DNA from: HGM04593 sp045591315
GTDB lineage: Bacteria > Bacteroidota > Bacteroidia > Bacteroidales > Bacteroidaceae
Direction: 5' to 3'
Assembly (NCBI GenBank): GCA_045591315.1
Contig: JAZNSN010000004.1
Span: 1-64,000, forward strand
DNA: 64,000 nucleotides
Made by a program: the position numbers and the translations under genes. Position 1 is the stretch's first letter. Each line of letters begins with the position of its first letter. Shown here piece by piece: positions 7,904-16,845 of the stretch. Under the pieces are notes generated by a model. The model did no database searches. It was given only the letters and a program-made list of their open reading frames with translations, and was not told the origin of the DNA.

Positions 7904-8923
7904 ATCAGCAACACAAGCAACTACTGGAAATTAATTTACATAAATATATTATACAAAGCTTATACATTTTGCTATTCCCGCGTTTCTTTCAGTATCTGGA
8001 TTTCACAACATAACAACCGGCAATATCAGCAACTAAAGAGACCACAAACCTATAATTAGGATAAAATTATTCGCATTACACACTCATTCATAACCAGTTA
8101 CAGCAACACACATCCCCCATTTATTCACAAAAATCAGGAAAACATTACAAGAACCCCTAATAATTTTGTCAAAAACACGAATAAAGCAAGCATAACAGAT
8201 TGGTTTTGAAAGCGTTAACACCACAATAAGCAAAATGCATAAAAACTGCATATAACTATTGGCACTGTTAATAACTGCCTGTTGATAAAGCGTGATGAAA
8301 AAGTGACGTTTTTCAAGAGATAATATCAGCCAGGGTGTTTTACAAATAAAAACAAACAGCCACTACCCTATATTACCAATGTTAAAGCACATACATTTAC
8401 AAATGTTACGTGATTACAAACACTAAAAAAGAAATTTCTTATTTCAATTTTATGAATATTTATAAGATCCATGGAAAAATTACCCATTATACAATGTTAA
8501 ATAACAAGAAATAACCCCTATAATTCGAATAATTCAGAAATTCCGGACAATAATAGAGAAATCTTGTAAATAATCGATTCTCAGAGGGACAATTTCAACA
8601 TAATAAATTGCCACACAATCAATTAAACACATTTTTCATTTAAGTAGAATGAAGAAATCCAGCAAAACTCACAGAAAGGTACCATATTTTAACAGCGGCA
8701 CAGCATATAACTGTACTAAAACATCGTTACGCAACAGAAACACTCTATGTTAAGCATTATACACCTAAATACAGCACTGTTCAATACCCTACAATTTATA
8801 TATAGACATTAATCCAACATTTCAACCCAAAGAAGCCAGAGAAGCACCATATACCTCCTATGGCCATGCACCCTATTGCCTGATGCGTTCCCAAAACCAC
8901 GACATTAACAGAGGTACAAGCAC
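7904..8923. other. AT-rich intergenic stretch with no gene recognised
   Basis: About 1 kb between divergent-side upstream DNA of the XRE gene and the terminator of the M6 protease gene. It is very AT-rich and no coding frame of protein-like composition was found on either strand. One TTATTCACA at 8121-8129 matches the DnaA-box consensus, but a single site does not make an origin. No tRNA, strong hairpin or repeat was found; a small RNA cannot be excluded. Confidence 0.6.
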
Positions 8924-8926
8924 AAA

Positions 8927-8950
8927 AAAAGCCGCCTTTCGGCGGCTTTT
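8927..8950 (-). terminator. terminator of the M6 protease gene
   Basis: GCCGCC-TTTC-GGCGGC with A-run and T-run flanks that extend the stem by 4 pairs. On the minus strand it is followed by TTTTTTT. Lies 20 bp past the protease stop. Confidence 0.85.
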
Positions 8951-8970
8951 CTATGAATTGCATATCATTG

Positions 8971-11478
8971 TCACTTGACAACGATTTTCTTCACTACTGT
9001 TCCCGATTTTACAATGTATATACCGTTTGCAAGAACAGGGAGAGCGTCTGCACTACCCGAATATATCTTTAAACCTGAAATGGCAAAAACCTCAACAGAA
9101 CCGTTTTCAGCAACTAGCTCCTCTATCGAAGTAGGCAGAATTGACACAACCTCATAAGCCGAGAACTCCGAAGAGCCATACTTGTCAACAGCCTTTACCT
9201 TGAATCTGTATTGGCAACCGGACTCAAGATTTTCGAATTTATAGCTAGTGCCGCTAACTGCAACATCACTCACCTTTTCACTAGCAATGGAACCTGCTAC
9301 CGAAACGACTATATTGTCAACATATGCACGTTTCTTTCCGGTACTTCCATCAGTACTGAACTTAACGTAGAATTCACCGTCAACCTCTGCTTTAATCTCA
9401 TTGCCTGCAGTACTTGAAGTAGGAATATATGTCTCGCTCTTAATCACATTATCGTCTGCTGCAACAATTGAAACTGTAAGCTCAACACCTGTATCATTAG
9501 TATTATAAAGTGACGTAGAGAAAGACAATGTCACCGCTCCGCTTGCATTTAGAAGCGGTGTTGTCAGCCATCCGACGTTACCTGATGAACCAACCCTCAG
9601 AATTCCGCCTTCACTATAAATATACTTTCCAGCCCAACCGCTCGTCAAAGTATAGTCATTCACAGAATACGACAAATCAGTATTTGTTTTTACACATTTG
9701 ATAAAATCTTCACTCAACAGATTTACAGGATCACCAGAACCTTCCTGCGCCTCAGTCACCTTATACAACTCCACCTTGTACTCATCAGCACCCTCAACGG
9801 CATCCCAATTAGCAACGAACGAATTCTCTGTTATATCCGTTGCAGCAAGGCCTGCAGGTGCTTCAGAGAAGATTCCGCCCATAAAATTGAAGGAAATGAC
9901 ATTATTCACATACTTAATATCCCGTATCGGCTTGTTCATATAACCTCCTGTATATACCTTGGCAGCAGGAACAGACGTGTTTGTAAGTTCTGTACTTCCG
10001 CTCGTTCCAGGCCACACATCACCCTTGAGACTGGCAACAAACTGTTGCGTAGAGACATCGCCGTAAGCATCCAGGCTATTGTCGGCAGGAATCAAAGTAT
10101 AACGTGGATGATTTTTTGTCGTATTGATTGTATTGTTATCCCAAGCCGACTTGTTGTAATCGACATGTATCACTAGCATTCCGCTGTTGAACAGATAGCT
10201 GTCCCACTCCTCCTGTTTGCGGTTCTCCAGTATATAATACTCATTGCTGTTGGCATCGTTCACAACCTTGTATCCTACACCGCCACGAGTAAGAGGCTCC
10301 ATTGAATAATCACCTTTCTTGTCAAGAACCACAAGGTCTCTCCAACCGCAGAAGTCTCTCTGATACGCACTGTAACCTACAGGAACATAACCTTCTGCAG
10401 CATAATTGCCCTGGTCCATAACATCCCAATAATCCATACCCCAGTTTCCGCTTGCGTATGTGACATCATAAACGTCATGCAAACCCAAACAATGTGAAAA
10501 CTCGTGACAGATAAGTCCTATACCGGCAAGAACTTTGCCTATTTCTGATTCATAGTCTTCATTATACACCAACTCACCGCTGCATGCATAAGTATCACAC
10601 TTGACACCGTCAACTGTTATAGCACCGGCCTGCGCATGAAGAGCCCATTGGTGTGGCCATATCGTATTCTCGTCAGCTCCGTACGATTCGGAATAGCCTG
10701 CATATATACAATACACGAATTCCACCTCACCATCTCCATTGTTGTCACACTTTGAGAAATCAAATGCAGCATCTGCTTTCTGAATACCCTCTTTTACTGC
10801 ATAGCTGGCTTTTACATCATCACCGGATGCATCATTTCCGCCATAGTACGACATATCATTGTCTAGTGTCACAATGTCTGTAACCACAAAGTTCGGGCGG
10901 AACTTGCCGTCGGACTGTGCAAGAAAGTAATCGCGTGCACTTCCTACGCTCTCGGCAAAAGGATTCTCCAATTTATAGCCTTCTGTATTCAAGAGGTTGT
11001 TTATATCCTCCTTGGTGTATGTAAACTTCACATCTTTGAACTGCACCAGAACAACAGCAACATTCACATCACCTTCAGGGGTTATCTGCGAACCGGCCTT
11101 CTGCGCTGCAGCCTTGAATGATGCAGAACGGGCTTTTGCAGCCTTGTTTACCGATGCTGCCATCTGTTCATAGTCAACAGAAGAGAGCAATGCCTCTTCA
11201 ACCAAGCTGCGGTTTCCGGAATCGTGGGCAAGCATCTTCAATGAGACGAAGTGCCCCTCTTCGGAGAATGACGCATACATATAGTCTCCGTTCATCTCCT
11301 TGATCAACGGTTTGCCGTCAAGAGTAGCGAAATAATGAATGGACTCGTCACCGGCAAGAACGACTGTAAGTTCCGTACCATCGGACTGTTTTACTTTAAA
11401 AGGCTTACGGTATGCAGGCGCAGCAAAGGCCGACACCATAACACCCAACATGATAATGAGTAAAAATATTTTCTTCAT
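8971..11478 (-). CDS. secreted M6-family zinc metalloprotease with fibronectin-type region and C-terminal sorting tail
   Basis: 835 residues from MKKIFLLIIMLG; the upstream in-frame codons at 11479-11502 are not needed because the signal peptide begins here (cleavage near SAFA-AP). The zinc motif HEFSHCLGLHDVYD (H325, E326, H329) resembles the HExxHxxGLxD pattern of InhA-like M6 peptidases. The region before it has the M6-typical VAVVLVQFKD and GSARDYFLAQSDGKF. A calcium-loop-like DNNGDGEVEF precedes the active site. Residues of about 550-790 look like a fibronectin type III fold split by a jelly-roll-like insert. The tail ISGLKIYSG...GIYIVKSGTVVKKIVVK resembles a type IX secretion sorting domain. 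It probably degrades extracellular protein; substrate unknown. Single gene. Confidence 0.88.
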   Translation of the reverse strand: MKKIFLLIIMLGVMVSAFAAPAYRKPFKVKQSDGTELTVVLAGDESIHYFATLDGKPLIKEMNGDYMYASFSEEGHFVSLKMLAHDSGNRSLVEEALLSSVDYEQMAASVNKAAKARSASFKAAAQKAGSQITPEGDVNVAVVLVQFKDVKFTYTKEDINNLLNTEGYKLENPFAESVGSARDYFLAQSDGKFRPNFVVTDIVTLDNDMSYYGGNDASGDDVKASYAVKEGIQKADAAFDFSKCDNNGDGEVEFVYCIYAGYSESYGADENTIWPHQWALHAQAGAITVDGVKCDTYACSGELVYNEDYESEIGKVLAGIGLICHEFSHCLGLHDVYDVTYASGNWGMDYWDVMDQGNYAAEGYVPVGYSAYQRDFCGWRDLVVLDKKGDYSMEPLTRGGVGYKVVNDANSNEYYILENRKQEEWDSYLFNSGMLVIHVDYNKSAWDNNTINTTKNHPRYTLIPADNSLDAYGDVSTQQFVASLKGDVWPGTSGSTELTNTSVPAAKVYTGGYMNKPIRDIKYVNNVISFNFMGGIFSEAPAGLAATDITENSFVANWDAVEGADEYKVELYKVTEAQEGSGDPVNLLSEDFIKCVKTNTDLSYSVNDYTLTSGWAGKYIYSEGGILRVGSSGNVGWLTTPLLNASGAVTLSFSTSLYNTNDTGVELTVSIVAADDNVIKSETYIPTSSTAGNEIKAEVDGEFYVKFSTDGSTGKKRAYVDNIVVSVAGSIASEKVSDVAVSGTSYKFENLESGCQYRFKVKAVDKYGSSEFSAYEVVSILPTSIEELVAENGSVEVFAISGLKIYSGSADALPVLANGIYIVKSGTVVKKIVVK

Positions 11479-11518
11479 ATTCAGGAATTTGATTATTTGC
11501 AATTAAACCCACAATATG

Positions 11519-11526
11519 CAAAAATA
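11519..11526 (-). promoter_or_regulatory. M6 protease promoter, -7 element
   Basis: Minus-strand TATTTTTG matches TAnnTTTG, about 41 bp before the chosen ATG. A -33 element is not clear. Confidence 0.45.
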
Positions 11527-11599
11527 ATCAAAAATTCCGAAACATCCATATATGACAACTATTTAAATCGAAGTCAATAAACAATTACGCAACAACCCG

Positions 11600-12487
11600 T
11601 CAATTATCCGAAATGCCAACCAGATATATGCTCACCCCTATGAGTATCAATGAAAGCAGGACAACCGGTTCAAATTTGTCAACACCCATTATGAATGAGA
11701 CAACAGCTGCAACAATAAGCGTCACATAGCCATACAGGGCCACTACCGCACTCTTAAGATACTTGAGCCCTATTGGTATAAGGAAATATGTAACGACTGT
11801 AGGGAAAACAAGAACGAACGCCAGAAGAGCAAATGGCAAAACCTTGAAACCATCCTCAAACATAGGTACTGTAAACCCGAAAAGGAGTGTTGCAAACAAC
11901 GATACTGTTGCGGCTGAAGTAAATGTGTAACGCAGGATTGTGGTACTTGCGAAACGCCCGGCGAACTTTGCCGAAAAGACAAGGTAAATTGCATATATTA
12001 CAGAAGCGGCAATAGCAAGCATATTACCTAGCAACGGATTAGTGGCAGCCCTGCCCGACGGTTCGGAAAGTATGCATAGCAATGCTCCGGCGAAACCCAG
12101 TGCCAAGCCTAGAAGCTTTCGGTAATCGACACTCTCACGGTAAATTACAGCCGAGACTATCACAACCCAGAGAGGTTGCATGGCATTGAATATCGCAAAG
12201 TTGACCGGTGTAGTATAACTCAGGCTCAATGCATACAAGGACATATAACCGAATATTCCGAATGCGCCAAGAGCTACAAGTTTAAGTTTGTCACCCAATG
12301 CAATGTTCTCAGGTTTCGTATATATGCCGACAATGAGAAAGACTGCCGACCCGAAAAGCAAACGCAAGGTGACACATGCCAGTGGAGCAATCCACAACGG
12401 CAACAGATATCCTAACACATTTACGTTCAATCCGCTGAAAATCCTTGCCACAAAAAGTGCCAAAGAGCCTTTTGTATAGTTGTTCAT
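11600..12487 (-). CDS. EamA/DMT-family membrane transporter
   Basis: 295 residues with about ten hydrophobic segments arranged as two five-helix EamA repeats. The first runs from LALFVARIFSGLNVN to LALGFAGALLCIL, the second from LLGNMLAIAASVIYAIYLVF to LLSLILIGVSIYLVG. The family exports or exchanges small metabolites; the substrate cannot be told. The ATG at 12487 overlaps the stop of the upstream MFS gene in a TGATG junction, so the two are translationally coupled. A GTG one codon upstream is possible but less likely. Confidence 0.85.
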   Translation of the reverse strand: MNNYTKGSLALFVARIFSGLNVNVLGYLLPLWIAPLACVTLRLLFGSAVFLIVGIYTKPENIALGDKLKLVALGAFGIFGYMSLYALSLSYTTPVNFAIFNAMQPLWVVIVSAVIYRESVDYRKLLGLALGFAGALLCILSEPSGRAATNPLLGNMLAIAASVIYAIYLVFSAKFAGRFASTTILRYTFTSAATVSLFATLLFGFTVPMFEDGFKVLPFALLAFVLVFPTVVTYFLIPIGLKYLKSAVVALYGYVTLIVAAVVSFIMGVDKFEPVVLLSLILIGVSIYLVGISDN

Positions 12488-13683
12488 CACATCATATATT
12501 TATCCCTGCTCACTACAGCCCTGCGTATCCATATTATCGCCAATGCAGCAGCTGCTATTATTGTATTCATAAGAAACGGAAAATCCTCACCTTTTACACC
12601 GGACAACTCCTGCCCCCATTCAACAATGAAAGGAGAGATTACTATCGCCACATAGTTCATGACCATCACCAATGCAAGCGCATAGGTTACTTTACTCCCT
12701 GTCGCAAGCGTCGATACCTTGTCATATATATAAGGCTGCGCAACCCCATACCCGAAACCGGCAGCAGCACAACCTAATATTATAAATGCCAATGAGCTGT
12801 TGAGATACACATCGAGCAATCCCAACCCTATAAGCAGCAACGACCAAAGCAGTACATTACGGCCCAAAACAGCAAGTATGCGGTTTATGAAGAGCCCCGG
12901 CAGCATCATTGCAAGAAAGAAGAGCGATGTAACAAGCCCGGAGACAGCACTGTCATATCCATATTTTCCAAGCAGAAACGGCAGGTTTATGCTCACTATT
13001 ATAACAAGATATGTAATAAGCAAGTAATAAAGCATATATTTGCAGAGACGGTGATAATCTATTCTTCCGCCACAATTCCTGCCGGTTCCGTCCGCGACAT
13101 CCATCCCCCTTTCCTCCTTTCTAATTGCCGGCACCAGCAGTATTGATACCAAAGGCAGGAGATATACAAGGAATGGCAATCTCCATTGTATGTCGGCCAG
13201 CCACCCGGTAACTGCAGTTGCAAGCACCAATGCCACATTGGTTATTGCCGATACATATCCGTATTGCCTTGTACGCTCATCTCCTGTAAAGAATATTGAG
13301 ACCAAAGCTGTCGATAGCGGTATGATTATTCCGGCACCTATTCCAAGCATGGCACTAACCAGAATAAGCTGCGTCATGGAAGAACACACAAAATACAATG
13401 CACCGCTTAAAAGGAATAGGTATAATCCAATGTACAACAACCTTATATGCCCCACTCTTTCACTTAAATAACCGGCCAGCAATATAAAAGGTATTATAAG
13501 CAGCGACGGCAATGTTGTCAACAACTGTATATCCAGTTCCGTTGCAGAGGGGAAAATCTTTGCAAGTTCTTCCGATATCGGCGATACTGCCAGACCCGGC
13601 AATGAAGTCAGTGCCGATACCGACCATATACCCAATAAGGCCAAAAGGGTTATACTGCCCTTTCCTGTATTTATCATTTTCAT
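12487..13683 (-). CDS. MFS transporter
   Basis: 398 residues, about 12 hydrophobic segments. The loop 2-3 signature of the major facilitator superfamily is present as GYLSERVGHIRLLYIG. TM1 carries SLPGLAVSPISEELAKIF and the central loop is basic and acidic (IRKEERGMDVADGTGRN). The profile resembles cyanate/CynX- or drug-efflux-like members, but the substrate is not deducible. First gene of a two-gene unit with the EamA transporter, divergent from gadB across about 150 bp. Confidence 0.85.
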   Translation of the reverse strand: MKMINTGKGSITLLALLGIWSVSALTSLPGLAVSPISEELAKIFPSATELDIQLLTTLPSLLIIPFILLAGYLSERVGHIRLLYIGLYLFLLSGALYFVCSSMTQLILVSAMLGIGAGIIIPLSTALVSIFFTGDERTRQYGYVSAITNVALVLATAVTGWLADIQWRLPFLVYLLPLVSILLVPAIRKEERGMDVADGTGRNCGGRIDYHRLCKYMLYYLLITYLVIIVSINLPFLLGKYGYDSAVSGLVTSLFFLAMMLPGLFINRILAVLGRNVLLWSLLLIGLGLLDVYLNSSLAFIILGCAAAGFGYGVAQPYIYDKVSTLATGSKVTYALALVMVMNYVAIVISPFIVEWGQELSGVKGEDFPFLMNTIIAAAALAIIWIRRAVVSRDKYMM

Positions 13684-13766
13684 AATACAAAGTGTTTACA
13701 AGTTGCATAACAAACATTCAAGCCCGAATGTTGAATCGTCATAAAAAATATAAAACCCTAAACCCT

Positions 13767-13799
13767 TTTGTCACATCCGATGTTCCATAGTTACATTCT
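13767..13799 (+). promoter_or_regulatory. candidate gadB-glsA promoter
   Basis: TTTG (13767-13770), 21-nt spacer, TACATTCT (13792-13799), which departs from TAnnTTTG at its last two positions. About 30 bp before the gadB ATG. Confidence 0.4.
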
Positions 13800-13830
13800 G
13801 AACAATTGTTTTACCTATTAAAATTCAAGT

Positions 13831-15258
13831 ATGATGAAGCAAGAAGATTGCAAGACAACAGTGACAACATCCGTATTCGGATCGGAAGAGATGCTAAAGA
13901 GTTCGCCATGCGACAAGATTCCACAGCACCCCACCATGCCAGAGATTGCGTACCGCATGGTAAAGGACGAGACATACGCACAGACGCAGCCTCGCCTGAA
14001 CCTGGCAACTTTCGTTACTACATATATGGACCCGTACGCCACCAAGCTGATGAACGATGCCATTGCCATGAACTATATCGACGAGACAGAGTATCCCCGA
14101 ATAGCTGTAATGTGTGCAAAGTGCATCAATATCATCGCCAACCTATGGAACACTCCCGAACAGTCCAAATGGAAAACCGGAGCATTGGGAATAGGTTCGA
14201 GCGAAGCATGTATGCTTGGTGGCGTGGCAGCGTGGCAACGCTGGAAGAAACGCCGCATGGCAGCCGGCAAGCCGTACGACAAGCCAAACTTTGTAATATC
14301 ATCGGCCTACCAGGTTGTTTGGGAGAAGTTTGCCCAACTCTGGCAGATTGAGATGAGAACAGTGCCATTGAGTGCCGAAAAGCTTACTCTATGCCCCAAA
14401 GAAGCCATTGCGAAGTGCGACGAGAACACTATATGCGTAGTTCCTATAATGGGTGTCACCTGGACAGGACTTAACGACGACGTGAAAGCACTGAACGACG
14501 AGCTTGAAGAGTTCAACAAGAAGACCGGCTACGATATTCCTATCCATGTCGATGCTGCATCAGGCGGTTTTATCCTGCCGTTCCTTCAGCCATCGTTGGA
14601 ATGGGACTTCCGCTTGAAATGGGTACTATCCATTAGTACCAGCGGACACAAGTACGGACTTGTATATCCGGGTCTCGGCTGGATTGTATGGAAAGACAAG
14701 AAGTTCCTTCCCGACAGCATGTCGTTCAGCGTCAACTATCTTGGTGCCGAAGTGACACAAGTGGGCCTTAACTTCTCACGCCCGGCAGCGCAGATACTCG
14801 GACAATATTACCAGTTCATACGTCTCGGCTTCGAAGGCTACAAGGACATACAGCACAATACGATGGAGATTGCCAAGTACATGCATCAGGAAATCGGAAA
14901 GATGAAGCAGTTCACCAACTACAGCAGTGAAGTGACCAATCCGCTCTTCATCTGGGAAATGAAGAAAGAGCATGCAAAGAATTGCAAATGGACACTTTAC
15001 GATTTGCAGGACAGGCTAAAACAGAATGGTTGGATGGTACCGGCATACACACTTCCCGACACGCTGCAGGATACAATAGTCATGCGAATTGTGGTGCGTC
15101 AAGGCTTCAGCCGCGACATGGCCGACCAGCTCATGAGCGATATCAGGGACGCCGTTGCCGAACTCGACAAGCTGCAGTACCCGACACCGTCACGCATGAG
15201 CATAGAGAGCAATATCAAGGTTAAAGGAACTGTATATACTCACACAGGAAAAGGATAA
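13831..15258 (+). CDS. gadB: glutamate decarboxylase
   Basis: PLP enzyme converting glutamate to GABA and CO2, consuming an intracellular proton; a known acid-resistance enzyme in Bacteroidota and enterics. 475 residues, near the E. coli length of 466. The PLP lysine is K274 in STSGHKYGLVYPG. HVDAASGGFILPF holds the cofactor-binding aspartate, and GIGSSEACMLGGVAAWQRWK is the cofactor phosphate loop. The C-terminus ends THTGKG, in the place of the pH-sensing histidine tail of GadB. glsA begins 3 bp after its stop, so the pair is one operon. No glutamate/GABA antiporter gene is nearby. Confidence 0.95.
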   Translation: MMKQEDCKTTVTTSVFGSEEMLKSSPCDKIPQHPTMPEIAYRMVKDETYAQTQPRLNLATFVTTYMDPYATKLMNDAIAMNYIDETEYPRIAVMCAKCINIIANLWNTPEQSKWKTGALGIGSSEACMLGGVAAWQRWKKRRMAAGKPYDKPNFVISSAYQVVWEKFAQLWQIEMRTVPLSAEKLTLCPKEAIAKCDENTICVVPIMGVTWTGLNDDVKALNDELEEFNKKTGYDIPIHVDAASGGFILPFLQPSLEWDFRLKWVLSISTSGHKYGLVYPGLGWIVWKDKKFLPDSMSFSVNYLGAEVTQVGLNFSRPAAQILGQYYQFIRLGFEGYKDIQHNTMEIAKYMHQEIGKMKQFTNYSSEVTNPLFIWEMKKEHAKNCKWTLYDLQDRLKQNGWMVPAYTLPDTLQDTIVMRIVVRQGFSRDMADQLMSDIRDAVAELDKLQYPTPSRMSIESNIKVKGTVYTHTGKG

Positions 15259-15261
15259 GTC

Positions 15262-16251
15262 ATGAATAGGGATAGAAGGATTACGAGAGAAGAGCTGAAG
15301 ATTGCCGTGCATGACGCATACTTCGGTCTCAAGGACAACAAGAATGGAAAGAATGCCGATTATATACCTTATCTTGCCAGCGTCGATAAAGACCTGTTCG
15401 GAATAGCAGTATGCTTGCCCGACGGTGAGATGATAACAGTAGGCGACTGCAGCTACCGCTTTGGCATAGAGTCGATTTCAAAGGTAGCGACAGCCATACT
15501 TGTACTCAAGGATTACGGTTCCGGGACGCTGCTCGATATGATTGGTGCCGATGCCACGGGCATGCCGTTCAACTCGGTGCTTGCTATCCTGCTCGAAAAT
15601 GAGCATCCTTCTACCCCTCTGGTAAATGCCGGGGCAATATCCGCCGTAAGCATGGTATGCCCAGTGGGCAACAGCCGCGGGAAGTGGGATGCGATTGTAA
15701 AAAACATTGCAGAGTTGTGCGGCAGTGAGGTGACTCTTATCGATGAACTGTACAGGTCGGAGAGTGTAAGCAACCATAACAACCGCGCCATAGCATGGCT
15801 CTTGAAGAGCTACAACCGAATATACGACGAACCGGAGATGTCGCTCGACCTCTACACTCGTCAATGCTCTTTGGGTGTCACTGCCACACAACTTTCCATT
15901 ATGGCCGGAACCATCGCTTGCGGCGGATATAACCCAACAACCGGCAAGAGAGTCTTCGATGAGATATACGCAGAGAAAGTAACTTCGTTGCTTGCATCGG
16001 TCGGGCTCTATGAGCACACCGGTGACTGGATGTTCAGTTGCGGAATCCCTGCCAAATCCGGCGTGAGCGGCGGCATCATAGGTGTGCTTCCCGGCATCTT
16101 TGGTATCGCCGTTTTTGCGCCGCCAATAGACAGTTCGGGAAACTCTGTAAAAGGACAGCTTGCCTTGAAACAGATAATGGAGAATCTTGGACTGCACATA
16201 TTCAACGGCAAAAGAGCCGTTATAGTCGAAGAGAAGGCTGTAACATTATAA
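15262..16251 (+). CDS. glsA: glutaminase
   Basis: Hydrolyses glutamine to glutamate and ammonia. The ammonia buffers acid and the glutamate feeds GadB. 329 residues. The beta-lactamase-like Ser-x-x-Lys pair is S71-I-S-K74 in GIESISKVA. Also seen are the substrate-contacting VNAGAISAV, the NHNNRAIAWLLKSY helix and the glycine-rich GIPAKSGVSGGIIGVLPG. Second gene of the gadB-glsA operon, ended by the hairpin at 16253. Confidence 0.94.
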   Translation: MNRDRRITREELKIAVHDAYFGLKDNKNGKNADYIPYLASVDKDLFGIAVCLPDGEMITVGDCSYRFGIESISKVATAILVLKDYGSGTLLDMIGADATGMPFNSVLAILLENEHPSTPLVNAGAISAVSMVCPVGNSRGKWDAIVKNIAELCGSEVTLIDELYRSESVSNHNNRAIAWLLKSYNRIYDEPEMSLDLYTRQCSLGVTATQLSIMAGTIACGGYNPTTGKRVFDEIYAEKVTSLLASVGLYEHTGDWMFSCGIPAKSGVSGGIIGVLPGIFGIAVFAPPIDSSGNSVKGQLALKQIMENLGLHIFNGKRAVIVEEKAVTL

Positions 16252-16252
16252 T

Positions 16253-16293
16253 AGACAAATCTCCTCATTGAAGTTCAATGAGGAGATTTGTCT
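16253..16293. terminator. bidirectional terminator after glsA
   Basis: Twenty-base arms (AGACAAATCTCCTCATTGAA and its complement) separated by a single G, so the real loop opens a few pairs. It lies between glsA and the convergent lipoprotein gene. Confidence 0.9.
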
Positions 16294-16301
16294 GATATAA
16301 A

Positions 16302-16790
16302 CTATTCTGCGATATCTTCAACTTCCTTTGATGCCTCTTCAAGCCCGCGTTTCACAGCCATTCTTATATTCAGAATTTCATCTTCAAGACGCATCTCGAT
16401 GTTCTCAAGTTCCTCATCACTCAGCTCATATTTGTTCACATCAACATCAAAGGCCTCAAGAAAACCGACTATTCCACCTGTCAAAATTGCAGAAAGGCCA
16501 GTCAACTGTTCCTGCATATCGCCTAATGCAGTTTTTGTAATGCATCCTAACAACCGGCCCTTAAGACGCCCAATCTCACGCAGCTCCTCCTTGCTGTAAT
16601 TTTTCTTGTCAATCTCGTTTTCTATACAATCAAGCTCGTTGAAGACAGATTCCCACTCCTCTTCATTGAAAGAGTTGCCGTTTTTCTCTACCTTCTCAAG
16701 CAGATTCTCAAGCCTATCCTTAGGGTCTGATGTACATGAGACCGTAAGAGATAAAGCGAGAAGCAAAGCAACGAATGTCATTTTCTTCAT
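16302..16790 (-). CDS. small lipoprotein of unknown function, sigma operon
   Basis: 162 residues with a lipoprotein signal (MKKMTFVALLLALSLTVSC; lipid-modified Cys19). The mature part is acidic and helical. A charged stretch (DRLENLLEKVEKNGN...EEEWESVFNELDCIENEID) and a Glu-rich C-terminus flank a short glycine- and Ala-rich hydrophobic segment (LSAILTGGIVGFLEAF). No family recognised. It is the last gene of the six-gene run that starts with the ECF sigma factor and begins 55 bp after its neighbour, so it is probably a regulon member at the cell envelope. Confidence 0.7.
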   Translation of the reverse strand: MKKMTFVALLLALSLTVSCTSDPKDRLENLLEKVEKNGNSFNEEEWESVFNELDCIENEIDKKNYSKEELREIGRLKGRLLGCITKTALGDMQEQLTGLSAILTGGIVGFLEAFDVDVNKYELSDEELENIEMRLEDEILNIRMAVKRGLEEASKEVEDIAE

Positions 16791-16845
16791 TATTCATTTT
16801 TTTTACCTCAAATGCAACATTTGAATATAAAAAAGACAAAACCGT

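Noticed and set aside
7904..8923. Possible replication origin in the AT-rich gap
   Set aside because: Only one DnaA-box-like TTATTCACA (8121-8129) was found and no dnaA gene or box cluster is nearby.
8796..8981. 61-codon minus-strand frame overlapping the end of the M6 protease gene
   Set aside because: It covers the protease terminator and stop codon and its composition is not protein-like.
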